The translations under genes were made by a program, and so were the position numbers. From positions 1 through 64,000 of the forward strand of contig SVLP01000006.1 of assembly GCA_015067895.1 (NCBI GenBank): DNA of 64,000 bases, read 5' to 3'. Below are positions 9,615 to 17,862 of the stretch, piece by piece. The notes below the pieces were generated by a model, which did not search any database, was not told where the DNA came from, and worked only from the letters and a program-made list of their open reading frames with translations. The stretch's first letter is position 1. Every line of letters begins with the position of its first letter. The stretch comes from Oscillospiraceae bacterium. Its GTDB lineage: Bacteria > Bacillota_A > Clostridia > Oscillospirales > Oscillospiraceae.

Positions 9615-10964
9615 TTATGCGTCGGGCTTGTCGGGGTCGGGCTCGGGCATGACCAGGGAGCCGCCGTTGTTGACGGGATCCTCGATGGGGTCGCCGGGCT
9701 CACCGCCTGCAGGGGGGATGAACTCGGCGTCGCCGCCGGATTCGCCGGTCTCACCGGATTCGGCGGGAGCGGTGGACTCGGTGGGCTCGGTCTGGCCCAT
9801 GTACTCCAGCTCGCTGCGGAGCTGGACGGCTGCGCCCTCCTTGACGCCGGGGGCGGCGGGATCGGCCAGGTAATCCTCAGCAGTGATGCCCTCCAGGATC
9901 ACGTAGGTGTCGTAGGTGGGGTCGTACTCGCCCAGGGTGACGGTGACCTTCGTCAGCTTCAGGGTCTGAAGATCCACGCCCCAGACGGTGCCGGTGGTGA
10001 GATACGTCTCCTCGTCCATGGCCACATCCATGACGTAGCCTGCGGGGATGCGCAGCAGGTCGTCGGGGACGGCTGCGGCGGAGACCTGGATGTAGACATG
10101 CTGGCCCAGCAGCAGACCGTCGGTGTCCTCCAGGGTGATGTAGAAGGGATAGCTGGTGGAGGTGGACATGCCGTCACCGCCGCCGCCGTACATCTGGTCG
10201 TACTCATTGGAGGCTGCGTTGTTGTAGTCCACCATGCTGACCACGCCCGTCCAGTAAGCGGTGGCGTCGGTGCGGGAGAGGATGGTGACGCCCACGCCCT
10301 CCATGATGCCCGCGTTCAGGCTCAGCTCGTTGAGGATGCCCTTGACCTGGTAGGCGCCGGCCTGCTGGATGGTGATGTAGGGGGAGCCGTTCTCATTGAT
10401 GGAGCGCACCGTGCCCTTGATGGGGCTGCGGACGACGGCGTTCTTGAGCATGTTCTTGTTGTAGGTGATCTCGGCCTGAAGGGAGGTCTTGTCATAGGTG
10501 GCCTGGGTATGATCTGCCTTGACGGAGCGCAGCTGCAGATCCAGGGTGGCAAGGAGCTGCTTGTCCTGGTTCTTTTCCTTCTTGGCCTTTTCCGTCTTGA
10601 TCTGCTTTTCCAGATCCTTGATCTGGGTGTTCAGATCCTTGATCTGCTGCTCCAGCTTGTCCAGCTCCAGCTCCTGCTTGTCGACGGTCAGACTCAGGGT
10701 ATCGGTGTCATACTCGAAGAGCTTCTCATTGACGCGGACTTCATCACCGGCGGCCACGTAGAGCTCGTCGATCTGCTTTTCGGTGTCCCGCTCGATCTCG
10801 ATGACGTTCTCGCTGACCACGACACCGGCGAATTTATCGGAGCTGGTGACGGCGGTGGCCAGCATGCCCGCCTGCTCCACGTTGATCTGGGTCTGGCCGC
10901 CGCAGCCGGTCAGGCCGAGCATCAGGGCAGCACCCAGGGCGATCACAGTTTTCTTCATCTTCAT
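9615..10964 (-). CDS. Lipoprotein adaptor (membrane fusion protein) of the ABC exporter
   Basis: 449 aa from the ATG at 10964, which has AGGAGG nine bases upstream. A lipobox (LMLGLTGC) marks a lipoprotein. The HlyD-like fold is visible: a beta half-motif (IDELYVAAGDEVRVNEKLF), a coiled coil rich in K, E and Q (about residues 95-160), the partner motif (VVRSPIKGTVRSI), and beta domains. An acidic Pro/Glu/Gly tail ends the protein. First gene of the operon. Two distinct adaptors for one ATPase/permease pair is unusual; they might form a hetero-oligomeric conduit. Confidence 0.88.
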   Translation of the reverse strand: MKMKKTVIALGAALMLGLTGCGGQTQINVEQAGMLATAVTSSDKFAGVVVSENVIEIERDTEKQIDELYVAAGDEVRVNEKLFEYDTDTLSLTVDKQELELDKLEQQIKDLNTQIKDLEKQIKTEKAKKEKNQDKQLLATLDLQLRSVKADHTQATYDKTSLQAEITYNKNMLKNAVVRSPIKGTVRSINENGSPYITIQQAGAYQVKGILNELSLNAGIMEGVGVTILSRTDATAYWTGVVSMVDYNNAASNEYDQMYGGGGDGMSTSTSYPFYITLEDTDGLLLGQHVYIQVSAAAVPDDLLRIPAGYVMDVAMDEETYLTTGTVWGVDLQTLKLTKVTVTLGEYDPTYDTYVILEGITAEDYLADPAAPGVKEGAAVQLRSELEYMGQTEPTESTAPAESGETGESGGDAEFIPPAGGEPGDPIEDPVNNGGSLVMPEPDPDKPDA

Positions 10965-11005
10965 AGGGAGGATCCTCCTTCTTGTTCCCATACGATATCA
11001 TCATA

Positions 11006-11034
11006 ATGATACGATTTTTCGGTGCCCATGTCAA
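11006..11034 (-). promoter_or_regulatory. Promoter of the ABC export operon
   Basis: On the minus strand TTGACA (11034-11029), 17-bp spacer, TATCAT (11011-11006). The region 10992-11016 around the -10 holds ATCAT/ATGAT dyads and an ACGATAT sequence resembling the half-site of the padR operators, so PadR control is possible. Confidence 0.75.
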
Positions 11035-11083
11035 CAGATACAATTATAAAGAATTCTGAAATATCCATGAAACACAATACCGT

Positions 11084-11112
11084 TTGCAATCTTTTCCAGG
11101 TTGTTGTAGAAT
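11084..11112 (+). promoter_or_regulatory. Promoter of lrgA-lrgB
   Basis: TTGCAA (11084-11089), 17-bp spacer, TAGAAT (11107-11112), 34 bp before the lrgA start. Confidence 0.65.
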
Positions 11113-11145
11113 GGTGGCGATAAAAGGAAAACAATGGGAGGTATT

Positions 11146-11502
11146 ATGAAGTACGTCTTTCAATTTGCCCGGATCATGGGCTTTTGTCTTGCGGGCGAGG
11201 TGCTGCATGCGGCCCTGCCCCTGCCTGTCCCGGCGGGCATCTACGGGCTGGTGCTCTTGGCGGCGGCGCTGCTGACGGGCATCGTCAAGCTGGACTCGGT
11301 GAAGCAGACGGGAGATTTTCTGTCCTCGCTGTTCCCACTGCTGTTCATCCCCACGGTGGCGGGCGTCATGGAGGTCTGGGACAAGATCGCCGCCAATTGG
11401 CTGCCCATCCTCATCGCGCTGATCCCGGTGACCTGGGCCGTCATGGCCGCAGCAGGCCGGGTGACCCAGAGCATCATGGACAGGAGGAACGGTCATGAGT
11501 GA
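11146..11502 (+). CDS. lrgA: CidA/LrgA family holin-like protein
   Basis: 118 aa, start at ATG 11146 behind GGGAGG (11137-11142). An ATG 12 bp earlier would bury that site. Four hydrophobic segments and the family sequence PVPAGIYGLVLLAAALLTG followed by FLSSLFPLLFIPTVAGVM identify CidA/LrgA. These membrane proteins resemble phage holins and modulate murein hydrolase activity or metabolite export. It overlaps lrgB by 8 bp, the standard pair arrangement. No lytSR-type regulator is next to it. Confidence 0.9.
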   Translation: MKYVFQFARIMGFCLAGEVLHAALPLPVPAGIYGLVLLAAALLTGIVKLDSVKQTGDFLSSLFPLLFIPTVAGVMEVWDKIAANWLPILIALIPVTWAVMAAAGRVTQSIMDRRNGHE

Positions 11503-12190
11503 ATTTATTCAGAGCATCGGCGTCTGGGGCGTGGCCCTGACCCTGGGAGCCTTCGCTCTGGGCACCTGGATCAACAAGAAGACCGGCAAGGCGATTTTCA
11601 ATCCCCTGCTGCTGGGCAGCATTTTCGTCATCGTGTTTCTGTCGCTGGTGCAGATCCCCTTCGGGGAGTATAAGCAGAGTGTCAGCTTTTTGAACTACCT
11701 GCTGCTGCCGGCCACGGTTTCCCTTGCTGTGCCGCTGTATGAGCAGTGGCAGAAGCTGAAGCAGAATGCGGTGGCGGTGCTCTGCGGTATCGCGGCGGGC
11801 ACCTTCACCTCGGTGCTGTGCGTCATCGCCATGAGCTGGATCCTGAAGCTGGATCCCGTCATCTCCGCCAGTCTGATGCCCAAGAGCGTCACCAGTGCCA
11901 TCGGCGCGGAGGTGGCCCAGGAGCTGGGCGGCATCGGCTCCCTGGCGGGCGCGCTCATCATCCTGACGGGCATCGTGGGCAACCTGAGTGCGGTGACCCT
12001 GTGCCGGGTCTGCAGGCTCCGCGACCCCGTCGCCCGGGGCGTGGCCATCGGCACCGGCTCCCACGCGGTGGGAACCTCCCGGGCATTGCAGATGGGCCGG
12101 GTGGAGGGCGCGGTCAGCAGCCTGTCTATCGCCGTGGCGGGCGTTCTTACCGCTGTCGTTTGCCCCATCCTGGCGAATTTTCTACCATAA
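11495..12190 (+). CDS. lrgB: LrgB/CidB family membrane protein
   Basis: 231 aa, polytopic. Family stretches include FNPLLLGSIFVIVFL, the MPKSVTSAIGAEVAQELGGI segment and the C-terminal GIGTGSHAVGTSRALQMG. It is the partner of lrgA, with an 8-bp overlap. LrgB/CidB homologues take part in control of cell lysis, and plant relatives transport glycolate; which applies here is not visible. Confidence 0.92.
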   Translation: MSEFIQSIGVWGVALTLGAFALGTWINKKTGKAIFNPLLLGSIFVIVFLSLVQIPFGEYKQSVSFLNYLLLPATVSLAVPLYEQWQKLKQNAVAVLCGIAAGTFTSVLCVIAMSWILKLDPVISASLMPKSVTSAIGAEVAQELGGIGSLAGALIILTGIVGNLSAVTLCRVCRLRDPVARGVAIGTGSHAVGTSRALQMGRVEGAVSSLSIAVAGVLTAVVCPILANFLP

Positions 12191-12205
12191 ATTCAAAAAT
12201 CCCTC

Positions 12206-12234
12206 TTGCCAACCCCATTTTTCTGTGATAGAAT
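12206..12234 (+). promoter_or_regulatory. Promoter of secG
   Basis: TTGCCA (12206-12211), 17-bp spacer, TAGAAT (12229-12234). Between promoter and gene lies a small ATCCCG-CGGGAT hairpin (about 12254-12270). Confidence 0.65.
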
Positions 12235-12308
12235 AATCGGGCTTATGTAATAACATCCCGCAAAACGGGATCGAATTTTATCCCGTATAGCGGAGGGAGG
12301 TTAAGTCT

Positions 12309-12530
12309 ATGGAAATCGTTCTGTCTGTTCTGGTGGCTATCCTGAGCATTGCACTGATCGCCGTTGTCCTGCTGCAGGACGGCAAGGATCAGGGTCTGGG
12401 TGCTCTGGCCGGCAACGCTGACTCCTACATGAACAAGACCGGCAAGGACGGCAAGAGCTTCATCGCTTCTTCCACCAAGTGGCTGGCTGCCGCCTGGCTG
12501 ATCGTCGTGCTGTGCCTGAGCTTCATCTGA
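12309..12530 (+). CDS. secG: Preprotein translocase subunit SecG
   Basis: 73 aa with two membrane segments joined by the family loop: a first helix ending in IAVVLLQDGKDQGLGALAG, then SSTKWLAAAWLIVVLCLS. SecG associates with SecYE and stimulates protein translocation. Length and topology match the family. The start at ATG 12309 has GGAGGG upstream. It has its own promoter and a UUCG-loop terminator, so it is monocistronic. No rnr or smpB follows, unlike the common Bacillus-type arrangement. Confidence 0.92.
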   Translation: MEIVLSVLVAILSIALIAVVLLQDGKDQGLGALAGNADSYMNKTGKDGKSFIASSTKWLAAAWLIVVLCLSFI

Positions 12531-12550
12531 GTCGCAAAAAACGAAATCAT

Positions 12551-12580
12551 TCCCTTCCGGTTCGCCGGAGGGGATTTTTT
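12551..12580 (+). terminator. Terminator of secG with UUCG loop
   Basis: TCCCTTCCGG pairs with CCGGAGGGGA across a TTCG tetraloop, followed by six T residues. Confidence 0.85.
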
Positions 12581-12607
12581 CGTTCTCTCCATGCTCGCTG
12601 TGCCGCC

Positions 12608-12748
12608 GTAGGGAACGGCTATGGCCGTTCCGCAGTGAAGGCTGATAAATTTGGATGATGTCCGGCGAATTCGTAACATTCTGCCATTTCGCCCAACTGC
12701 GTACATGATTTAAGTGCATGCTGCGGAACGGTCATGACCGTTCCCTAC
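12608..12748. repeat. Two GTAGGGAACGG-family palindromes
   Basis: The gene-free stretch 12531-12859 holds the secG terminator, one palindrome at 12608-12633 and an inverted-orientation copy at 12723-12748 (GGAACGGTCATGACCGTTCC core), then the parE promoter. The two copies face each other across about 90 bp of unremarkable sequence. Confidence 0.7.
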
Positions 12749-12788
12749 GTTGGATCGCGGGGAGCTTCTGGAATGAACTCCCAAGAAT

Positions 12789-12816
12789 TGACTTTTGCAT
12801 TTATTTTTCGTATAAT
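12789..12816 (+). promoter_or_regulatory. Promoter of the topoisomerase operon
   Basis: TTGACT (12789-12794), 16-bp spacer, TATAAT (12811-12816), 44 bp before the topoisomerase B start. Confidence 0.7.
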
Positions 12817-12859
12817 GTTATACTGTTATTATAGGACTACTATCGGCAGGTTTTGAATT

Positions 12860-14839
12860 ATGGCAAAAAAGACGCAAAAATATGATAATTCCAGCATTTC
12901 CATGCTGAAGGGCGAGGAGCGTGTCCGGAAGCGTCCGGCGGTCATCTTCGGCTCCGACGACTTGGAGGGCTGCAAGCATGCAGTCTTCGAGATCCTCTCC
13001 AACGCCATCGACGAGGCTCGTGAGGGACACGGCGACACCGTCATCGTCACCCGGTACGAGGACAATTCCGTCGAAGTCGAGGACTTCGGCCGGGGCTGCC
13101 CCGTGGACTGGAACGAGAAGGAGAAGCGGTTCAACTGGGAGCTGGTCTTCTGCGAGATGTACGCAGGCGGCAAGTACGGTGAAAACGGCGAGAACTACGA
13201 GTACTCCCTGGGCCTGAACGGTCTGGGCTCCTGCGCCACCCAGTACGCCTCCCGGTTTTTTGACGCGGTGGTGCGCCGGGACGGCTTCAAGTACACCCTC
13301 CACTTCGAGCGGGGCCGGAACATCGGGGGCCTCCACAAGGAGCCCGCTGACCGCAAAAAGACCGGCTCCATCTTCCGCTGGCAGCCCGACGACGAGGTCT
13401 TCACCGACATCCGCATCCCCGCCGACTACTACCGGGATGTGCTGAAGCGGCAGGCGGTGGTGAATCCCGGCATCCGCTTCAAGTTCCGCAACCAGGTGGG
13501 CAAGTCCTTCGAGACCGAGGAATACTGCTACGAAAACGGCATCCGGCAGTACCTCGAAGAGATCGTGGGCGACGATGCCTTCACCATGCCTGTTTTCTGG
13601 GAGGCCGAGCGCCGGGGACGGGACGCGGCCAACCGTCCCGAGATGAAGCTGAAGATCACCGCATCCTTCTGCTTCAGCAAGAAATTCAGCAAGACCGAGT
13701 ATTACCACAACTCCTCCTGGCTGGAGTACGGCGGCAGTCCCGACAAGGCGGTGCGCTCCGCCTTCACCGCCGCCTTCGACAAGTTCCTCCGGGAGAACAA
13801 CAAATACACCAAGAACGAGAGCAAGATCACCATCCAGGATGTGCTGGACAGCCTGGTCATCATCACAAACTGCTTCTCCACCATCGGCTGCTTTGAGAAC
13901 CAGACCAAAAAGTCCGTCAACTCCAAGTTCACCCAGGATGCCATGACCGCCTTCTTCAAGGAGCAGCTGCAGGTCTGGTTCCTGGAGAACCGGCAGGAGG
14001 CCGACCGGGCGGCGGAGCAGATCCTGGTCAACAAGCGGGCCCGTGAGTCCGCCGAGAAGACCAAGTCCAATGTGAAGAAGAAGCTCTCCGGCTCCGTGGA
14101 CATCGCCAACCGGGTGCAGAAATTCGTGGACTGCCGCAGCAGGGACACCGCCCTTCGGGAGCTCTACATCGTCGAGGGTGATTCCGCTTTGGGCTCCGTC
14201 AAAATGTCCCGGGACGCGGAATTTCAGGGCATCATGCCCATCCGGGGCAAGATCCTCAACTGCCTGAAGGCGGACTACAACCGCATCTTCGCCAGCCCCA
14301 TCATCACGGATCTCATGAAGGTCTTGGGCTGCGGCGTGGAGATCACCGGCAAGAAAATGAAGGAGCTGAGCTCCTTTGATCTTGATAACCTGCGCTGGAG
14401 CAAGGTCATCATCTGTACCGATGCCGACTACGACGGCTTCCAGATCCGCACCCTGGTGCTGACCATGCTCTATAGGCTTTGCCCCACGCTGATCCAGGAG
14501 GGCTACGTCTACATCGCAGAATCCCCCCTTTTCGAGATCACCTGCAAGGACAAGACCTGGTTCGCCTACAACGAGGCGGAGAAGACCGAGATCCTGCGAA
14601 AGCTCGGCGACAAGAAGGTCAAGATCCAGCGATCCAAAGGTCTCGGTGAGAACGACCCGGAGATGATGTGGATGACCACCATGAACCCCGACACCCGCCG
14701 TCTCATCAAGGTCATGCCCGAGGACGCAGAGCGCACCGCCTGGTACTTCGACGTCCTGCTGGGCGACGAGCTGGCTCAGCGGAAGGACTTCATCGCGGAG
14801 AATGGCGCGAAGTACCTGGAGCTTGCGGATATTTCCTAA
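12860..14839 (+). CDS. Type IIA DNA topoisomerase subunit B (ParE-like)
   Basis: 659 aa. The GHKL ATPase has the catalytic Glu (E44 in AVFEILSNAIDEA), DFGRGCPVD and GLNGLG motifs. A transducer region follows, then the TOPRIM domain with VEGDSA (E439) and DADYDG (D521, D523, D525). The family more often has EGDSAGG and DADVDGSHI, so this is a diverged member. With the A subunit downstream it forms a second gyrase/topo IV-type enzyme that passes DNA duplexes using ATP. Pairing with a ParC-like subunit lacking a GyrA box favours decatenation. The ribosome binding site is weak. Confidence 0.88.
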   Translation: MAKKTQKYDNSSISMLKGEERVRKRPAVIFGSDDLEGCKHAVFEILSNAIDEAREGHGDTVIVTRYEDNSVEVEDFGRGCPVDWNEKEKRFNWELVFCEMYAGGKYGENGENYEYSLGLNGLGSCATQYASRFFDAVVRRDGFKYTLHFERGRNIGGLHKEPADRKKTGSIFRWQPDDEVFTDIRIPADYYRDVLKRQAVVNPGIRFKFRNQVGKSFETEEYCYENGIRQYLEEIVGDDAFTMPVFWEAERRGRDAANRPEMKLKITASFCFSKKFSKTEYYHNSSWLEYGGSPDKAVRSAFTAAFDKFLRENNKYTKNESKITIQDVLDSLVIITNCFSTIGCFENQTKKSVNSKFTQDAMTAFFKEQLQVWFLENRQEADRAAEQILVNKRARESAEKTKSNVKKKLSGSVDIANRVQKFVDCRSRDTALRELYIVEGDSALGSVKMSRDAEFQGIMPIRGKILNCLKADYNRIFASPIITDLMKVLGCGVEITGKKMKELSSFDLDNLRWSKVIICTDADYDGFQIRTLVLTMLYRLCPTLIQEGYVYIAESPLFEITCKDKTWFAYNEAEKTEILRKLGDKKVKIQRSKGLGENDPEMMWMTTMNPDTRRLIKVMPEDAERTAWYFDVLLGDELAQRKDFIAENGAKYLELADIS

Positions 14840-15002
14840 AAAGCCTTCCCCTTTGGGGAAGGTGCCCCAACGCGCAAAGCGTGGCAGGGGCGGATGAGGT
14901 TGGTACGTAGTACGAATTCGCCGGAATATGGCAGGAAACGAAACGCAGTGCCGCACCTCACCCGGCCCCTTCGGGGCCACCCTCCCCAAAGGGGAGGGCA
15001 TG
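14838..15002 (+). repeat. 165-bp palindrome-ended repeat, copy 1
   Basis: Begins with CCTTCCCCTTTGGGGAAGG and ends with CCCTCCCCAAAGGGGAGGG. Each end is itself a hairpin and the two ends are imperfect inverted repeats (outer CCTCCCC-type stems, inner GATGAGG with CCTCACC). It begins at the topoisomerase B stop codon. A direct copy with few differences lies at 15420-15583 on the other side of the DUF559 gene. Confidence 0.85.
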
Positions 15003-15043
15003 TGTGCGCACTTTCTTCGACAATAACGGCGAAAGGTGATACG

Positions 15044-15400
15044 ATGTATCATAATAAAAAGCTGACCGCACGAGCGCAGGAACTTCGTAAGAATATGACG
15101 AAGGAAGAACGAAGATTGTGGTATGAGTACCTCCGAAACTATCCTAAGCAATTCCGCAGACAGGTTGCGTTCGGAAACTATATATTGGATTTCTATTGTG
15201 CGTCCGCAAAACTGGCGATTGAATTGGATGGCTCGCAGCACTATGAACCGGAAGGACAACAGTATGACAATCAAAGAACGGCTTTTCTCAATAGCATTGG
15301 TATTGAAGTACTGCGTTTTTCCAATAAAGATGTGTTGCAAAACCTACGCGGAGTCTGTCAAATGATCGATATGGCAGTGGAGCGAAGAGTCCAGAAGTGA
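15044..15400 (+). CDS. DUF559 (Vsr-like) endonuclease-domain protein
   Basis: 118 aa from ATG 15044 with an AAAGGTG site upstream. The DUF559 pattern is clear: ARELRKNMTKEERRLW-type start (here AQELRKNMTKEERRLWYEYL), FRRQVAFGNYILDFYC, LAIELDGSQHYE, and GIEVLRFSNKDV. DUF559 is a small PD-(D/E)XK-like fold related to Vsr nucleases. The Asp of ILDFYC, the Glu-x-Asp-Gly and the Gln-His of the next strand are candidate catalytic residues. GC content is lower than in its neighbours. It lies between two 165-bp repeats that split a topoisomerase operon, so it looks like a mobile cargo gene. Confidence 0.85.
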   Translation: MYHNKKLTARAQELRKNMTKEERRLWYEYLRNYPKQFRRQVAFGNYILDFYCASAKLAIELDGSQHYEPEGQQYDNQRTAFLNSIGIEVLRFSNKDVLQNLRGVCQMIDMAVERRVQK

Positions 15401-15419
15401 TTCTTTTGCAGATAGACGG

Positions 15420-15583
15420 AAAAAGGCCTTCCCCCTTGGGGAAGGTGCCCCAACGCGCAAAGCGCGGCAGGGGCGGATGAGGCTGGTACGCGGTACGGAT
15501 TCGCCGGAACATGGCAGGAAACGAAACGCAGTACCGCCCTCACCCGGCCCCTTCGGGGCCACCCTCCCCAAAGGGGAGGGCAT
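15420..15583 (+). repeat. 164-bp palindrome-ended repeat, copy 2
   Basis: Direct repeat of 14838-15002 with scattered substitutions. It ends only about 5 bp before the ribosome binding site of the downstream topoisomerase A gene (AGAGGA at 15589-15594). Confidence 0.85.
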
Positions 15584-15600
15584 GAATGAGAGGAACCTTT

Positions 15601-17847
15601 ATGGCACGAAAAAAAGAACCTGAAAAGAAGAAAAAAGTGAACACCGACGGCGTGATGGGTCTTGTTGGCTCCACCACGGAGCAGCCCATCTCCGAGACCC
15701 TGGAGCTCAACTACATGCCCTACGCCATGTCGGTCATCGTATCCCGGGCCATCCCGGAGATCGACGGTTTCAAGCCGTCGCACCGGAAGCTCCTGTACAC
15801 CATGTATAAGATGGGGCTCCAGTCCGGCGGGCGGACGAAGTCTGCCAACATCGTGGGCCAGACCATGAAGCTCAACCCCCACGGCGACGCCGCCATCTAT
15901 GAGACCATGGTGCGTCTGGCCCGGGGCAACGAGACATTGCTCCACCCCTTTGTGGACTCCAAGGGCAACTTCGGCAAGGTCTACTCCCGGGACATGGCCT
16001 ACGCTGCGCCCCGATACACCGAGGCCAAGCTGGAGCCCATCTGCGCGGAGCTGTTCCGGGACATCGACTCGGACACCGTGGACATGGTGGACAACTACGA
16101 TGCCACCATGAAAGAGCCCACCCTGCTGCCCACCACCTATCCCAATGTGCTGGTGAATCCCAACCAGGGCATCGCCGTCGGTATGGCCTCCAACATCTGC
16201 TCCTTCAACCTCAAGGAGGTCTGCGAGACCACCATCGCGTTGATGCGCGATCCCGAGCACGACGTGCTCTCGACCCTGCCGGGCCCCGACTTTTCCACCG
16301 GTGCAGAGCTCCTCTTTGACGAGGTGCAGACCCGGGCCGTCTATGAGACCGGCCGGGGCAGCTTCCGTCTCCGGGCCAAGTGGCGGCATGTGAAGGAGGG
16401 AAATCTGATCGAGATCTATCAGATCCCCTACACCACCTCCACCGAGGTCATCATGGACAAGGTGGCCGACCTCATCAAGGCGGGCAAGATCAAGGAGATC
16501 GCGGACATGCGCGACGAGACCGACCTGGGCGGCCTGAAGCTGACCATCGACCTGAAGCGCGGCGTGGATCCCGAGAAGCTGATGCAAAAGATTTTCCGCA
16601 CCACCAGCTTGCAGGACAGCTTCGCCTGCAACTTCAACATCCTCATCGAGGGCATGCCCCGGGTCATGGGTGTGAAGGAGATTTTGCAGGAGTGGACGGC
16701 CTGGCGCACCCAGTGCGTCCGGCGGCGGATCTACTTCCAGAAGCAGCGCAAGGCCGAGCGGCTGCACCTTTTGAAGGGTCTGGAAAAGATTTTGCTGGAC
16801 ATCGACAAGGCCGTTGCCATCATCCGCCACACGGAGCTGGAGAGTGAGGTCGTGCCCAATCTGATGATCGGCTTCGGCATCGACGAGATCCAGGCCAACT
16901 TCGTGGCGGAGATCAAGCTGCGCAACCTGAACCGGGAGTACATCCTCAAGCACACCCGGGCCATCGCCGACCTGGAGAAGGACATCGCCGAGCTGGAGGC
17001 CACCCTGAAATCCGCCCGGAAGCTCCAGAAGGTGCTGATCGATGAACTGAACCAGGTGGTCAAGAAGTACGGCGAGCCCCGCCGCACCGAGATCCTCTAC
17101 GACGCCGCCGACGCGGTGGAGGAAGCCGAGGAGGAACAGCAGATTCCTGAGACCCCTGTCCACCTGTTCGTGTCGAAGCAGGGTTATCTGAAAAAGATCA
17201 CCCCCCAGTCCCTGCGCATGTCCGGCGAGCAGAAGTTCAAGGAGGGCGACAGCCTCAGCTTCACCGTGGAGACCACCTCCCGGGCGGAGCTGCTGGTCTT
17301 CACCGATAAATTCCAGTGCTACAAGAGCCGCCTGAGCGAGTTTGACGACTCCAAGGCGTCCCTGCTGGGCGATTACCTGCCCCAGAAATTGGGCATGGAG
17401 CCCGGCGAGAATGTGGTATCCGTGGTGCTGCCCGGCGATTATTCCGGTTTCGTCCTCTTCTTCTTCGAAAACGGCAAGGCGGCGAAGGTGCCGCTGAGTG
17501 CCTATGAGACCAAGACCAACCGCAGGAAGCTCACCGGCGCCTACTCTGACAAGAGCCCCCTGCGCACGGTGCTGGCCCTGAGCCAGGACGAGCAGCTGGT
17601 GGCCTACTCCACCGACGGCCGCGCCATGATCTTCTCCACCGCGCTGCTGCTGCCCAAGACCACCCGCAATACCCAGGGCGTGGCGGTGCTGACCCTGCGC
17701 AAGAAGGCGGCATTGGATTTTGCCGCGCCCCTGGCGGGCAGCAACATCAAAAATGAGTCCCGCTACCGGGCCAAGGCTATCCCCGCCGCAGGCGCGGTGC
17801 TGAAGCCCGAGGAGGCGCCCGAACAGCAGATCACCCTACAGATATAA
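15601..17847 (+). CDS. Type IIA DNA topoisomerase subunit A (ParC-like)
   Basis: 748 aa from ATG 15601, which has AGAGGA seven bases upstream. The N-terminal winged helix and tower hold the catalytic Tyr139 (AAPRYTEAKL). The quinolone-determining stretch reads HGDAAIYET, with Ala97 and Glu101 at the positions of E. coli GyrA Ser83 and Asp87. A long coiled coil (about 420-490) precedes a beta-pinwheel C-terminal domain. No QRRGGRG GyrA box is present, so it is topo IV-like rather than a gyrase. The gene was probably once directly behind the B subunit and is now separated by the DUF559 insertion. Confidence 0.9.
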   Translation: MARKKEPEKKKKVNTDGVMGLVGSTTEQPISETLELNYMPYAMSVIVSRAIPEIDGFKPSHRKLLYTMYKMGLQSGGRTKSANIVGQTMKLNPHGDAAIYETMVRLARGNETLLHPFVDSKGNFGKVYSRDMAYAAPRYTEAKLEPICAELFRDIDSDTVDMVDNYDATMKEPTLLPTTYPNVLVNPNQGIAVGMASNICSFNLKEVCETTIALMRDPEHDVLSTLPGPDFSTGAELLFDEVQTRAVYETGRGSFRLRAKWRHVKEGNLIEIYQIPYTTSTEVIMDKVADLIKAGKIKEIADMRDETDLGGLKLTIDLKRGVDPEKLMQKIFRTTSLQDSFACNFNILIEGMPRVMGVKEILQEWTAWRTQCVRRRIYFQKQRKAERLHLLKGLEKILLDIDKAVAIIRHTELESEVVPNLMIGFGIDEIQANFVAEIKLRNLNREYILKHTRAIADLEKDIAELEATLKSARKLQKVLIDELNQVVKKYGEPRRTEILYDAADAVEEAEEEQQIPETPVHLFVSKQGYLKKITPQSLRMSGEQKFKEGDSLSFTVETTSRAELLVFTDKFQCYKSRLSEFDDSKASLLGDYLPQKLGMEPGENVVSVVLPGDYSGFVLFFFENGKAAKVPLSAYETKTNRRKLTGAYSDKSPLRTVLALSQDEQLVAYSTDGRAMIFSTALLLPKTTRNTQGVAVLTLRKKAALDFAAPLAGSNIKNESRYRAKAIPAAGAVLKPEEAPEQQITLQI

Positions 17848-17862
17848 AGGAGGACACTCCCC

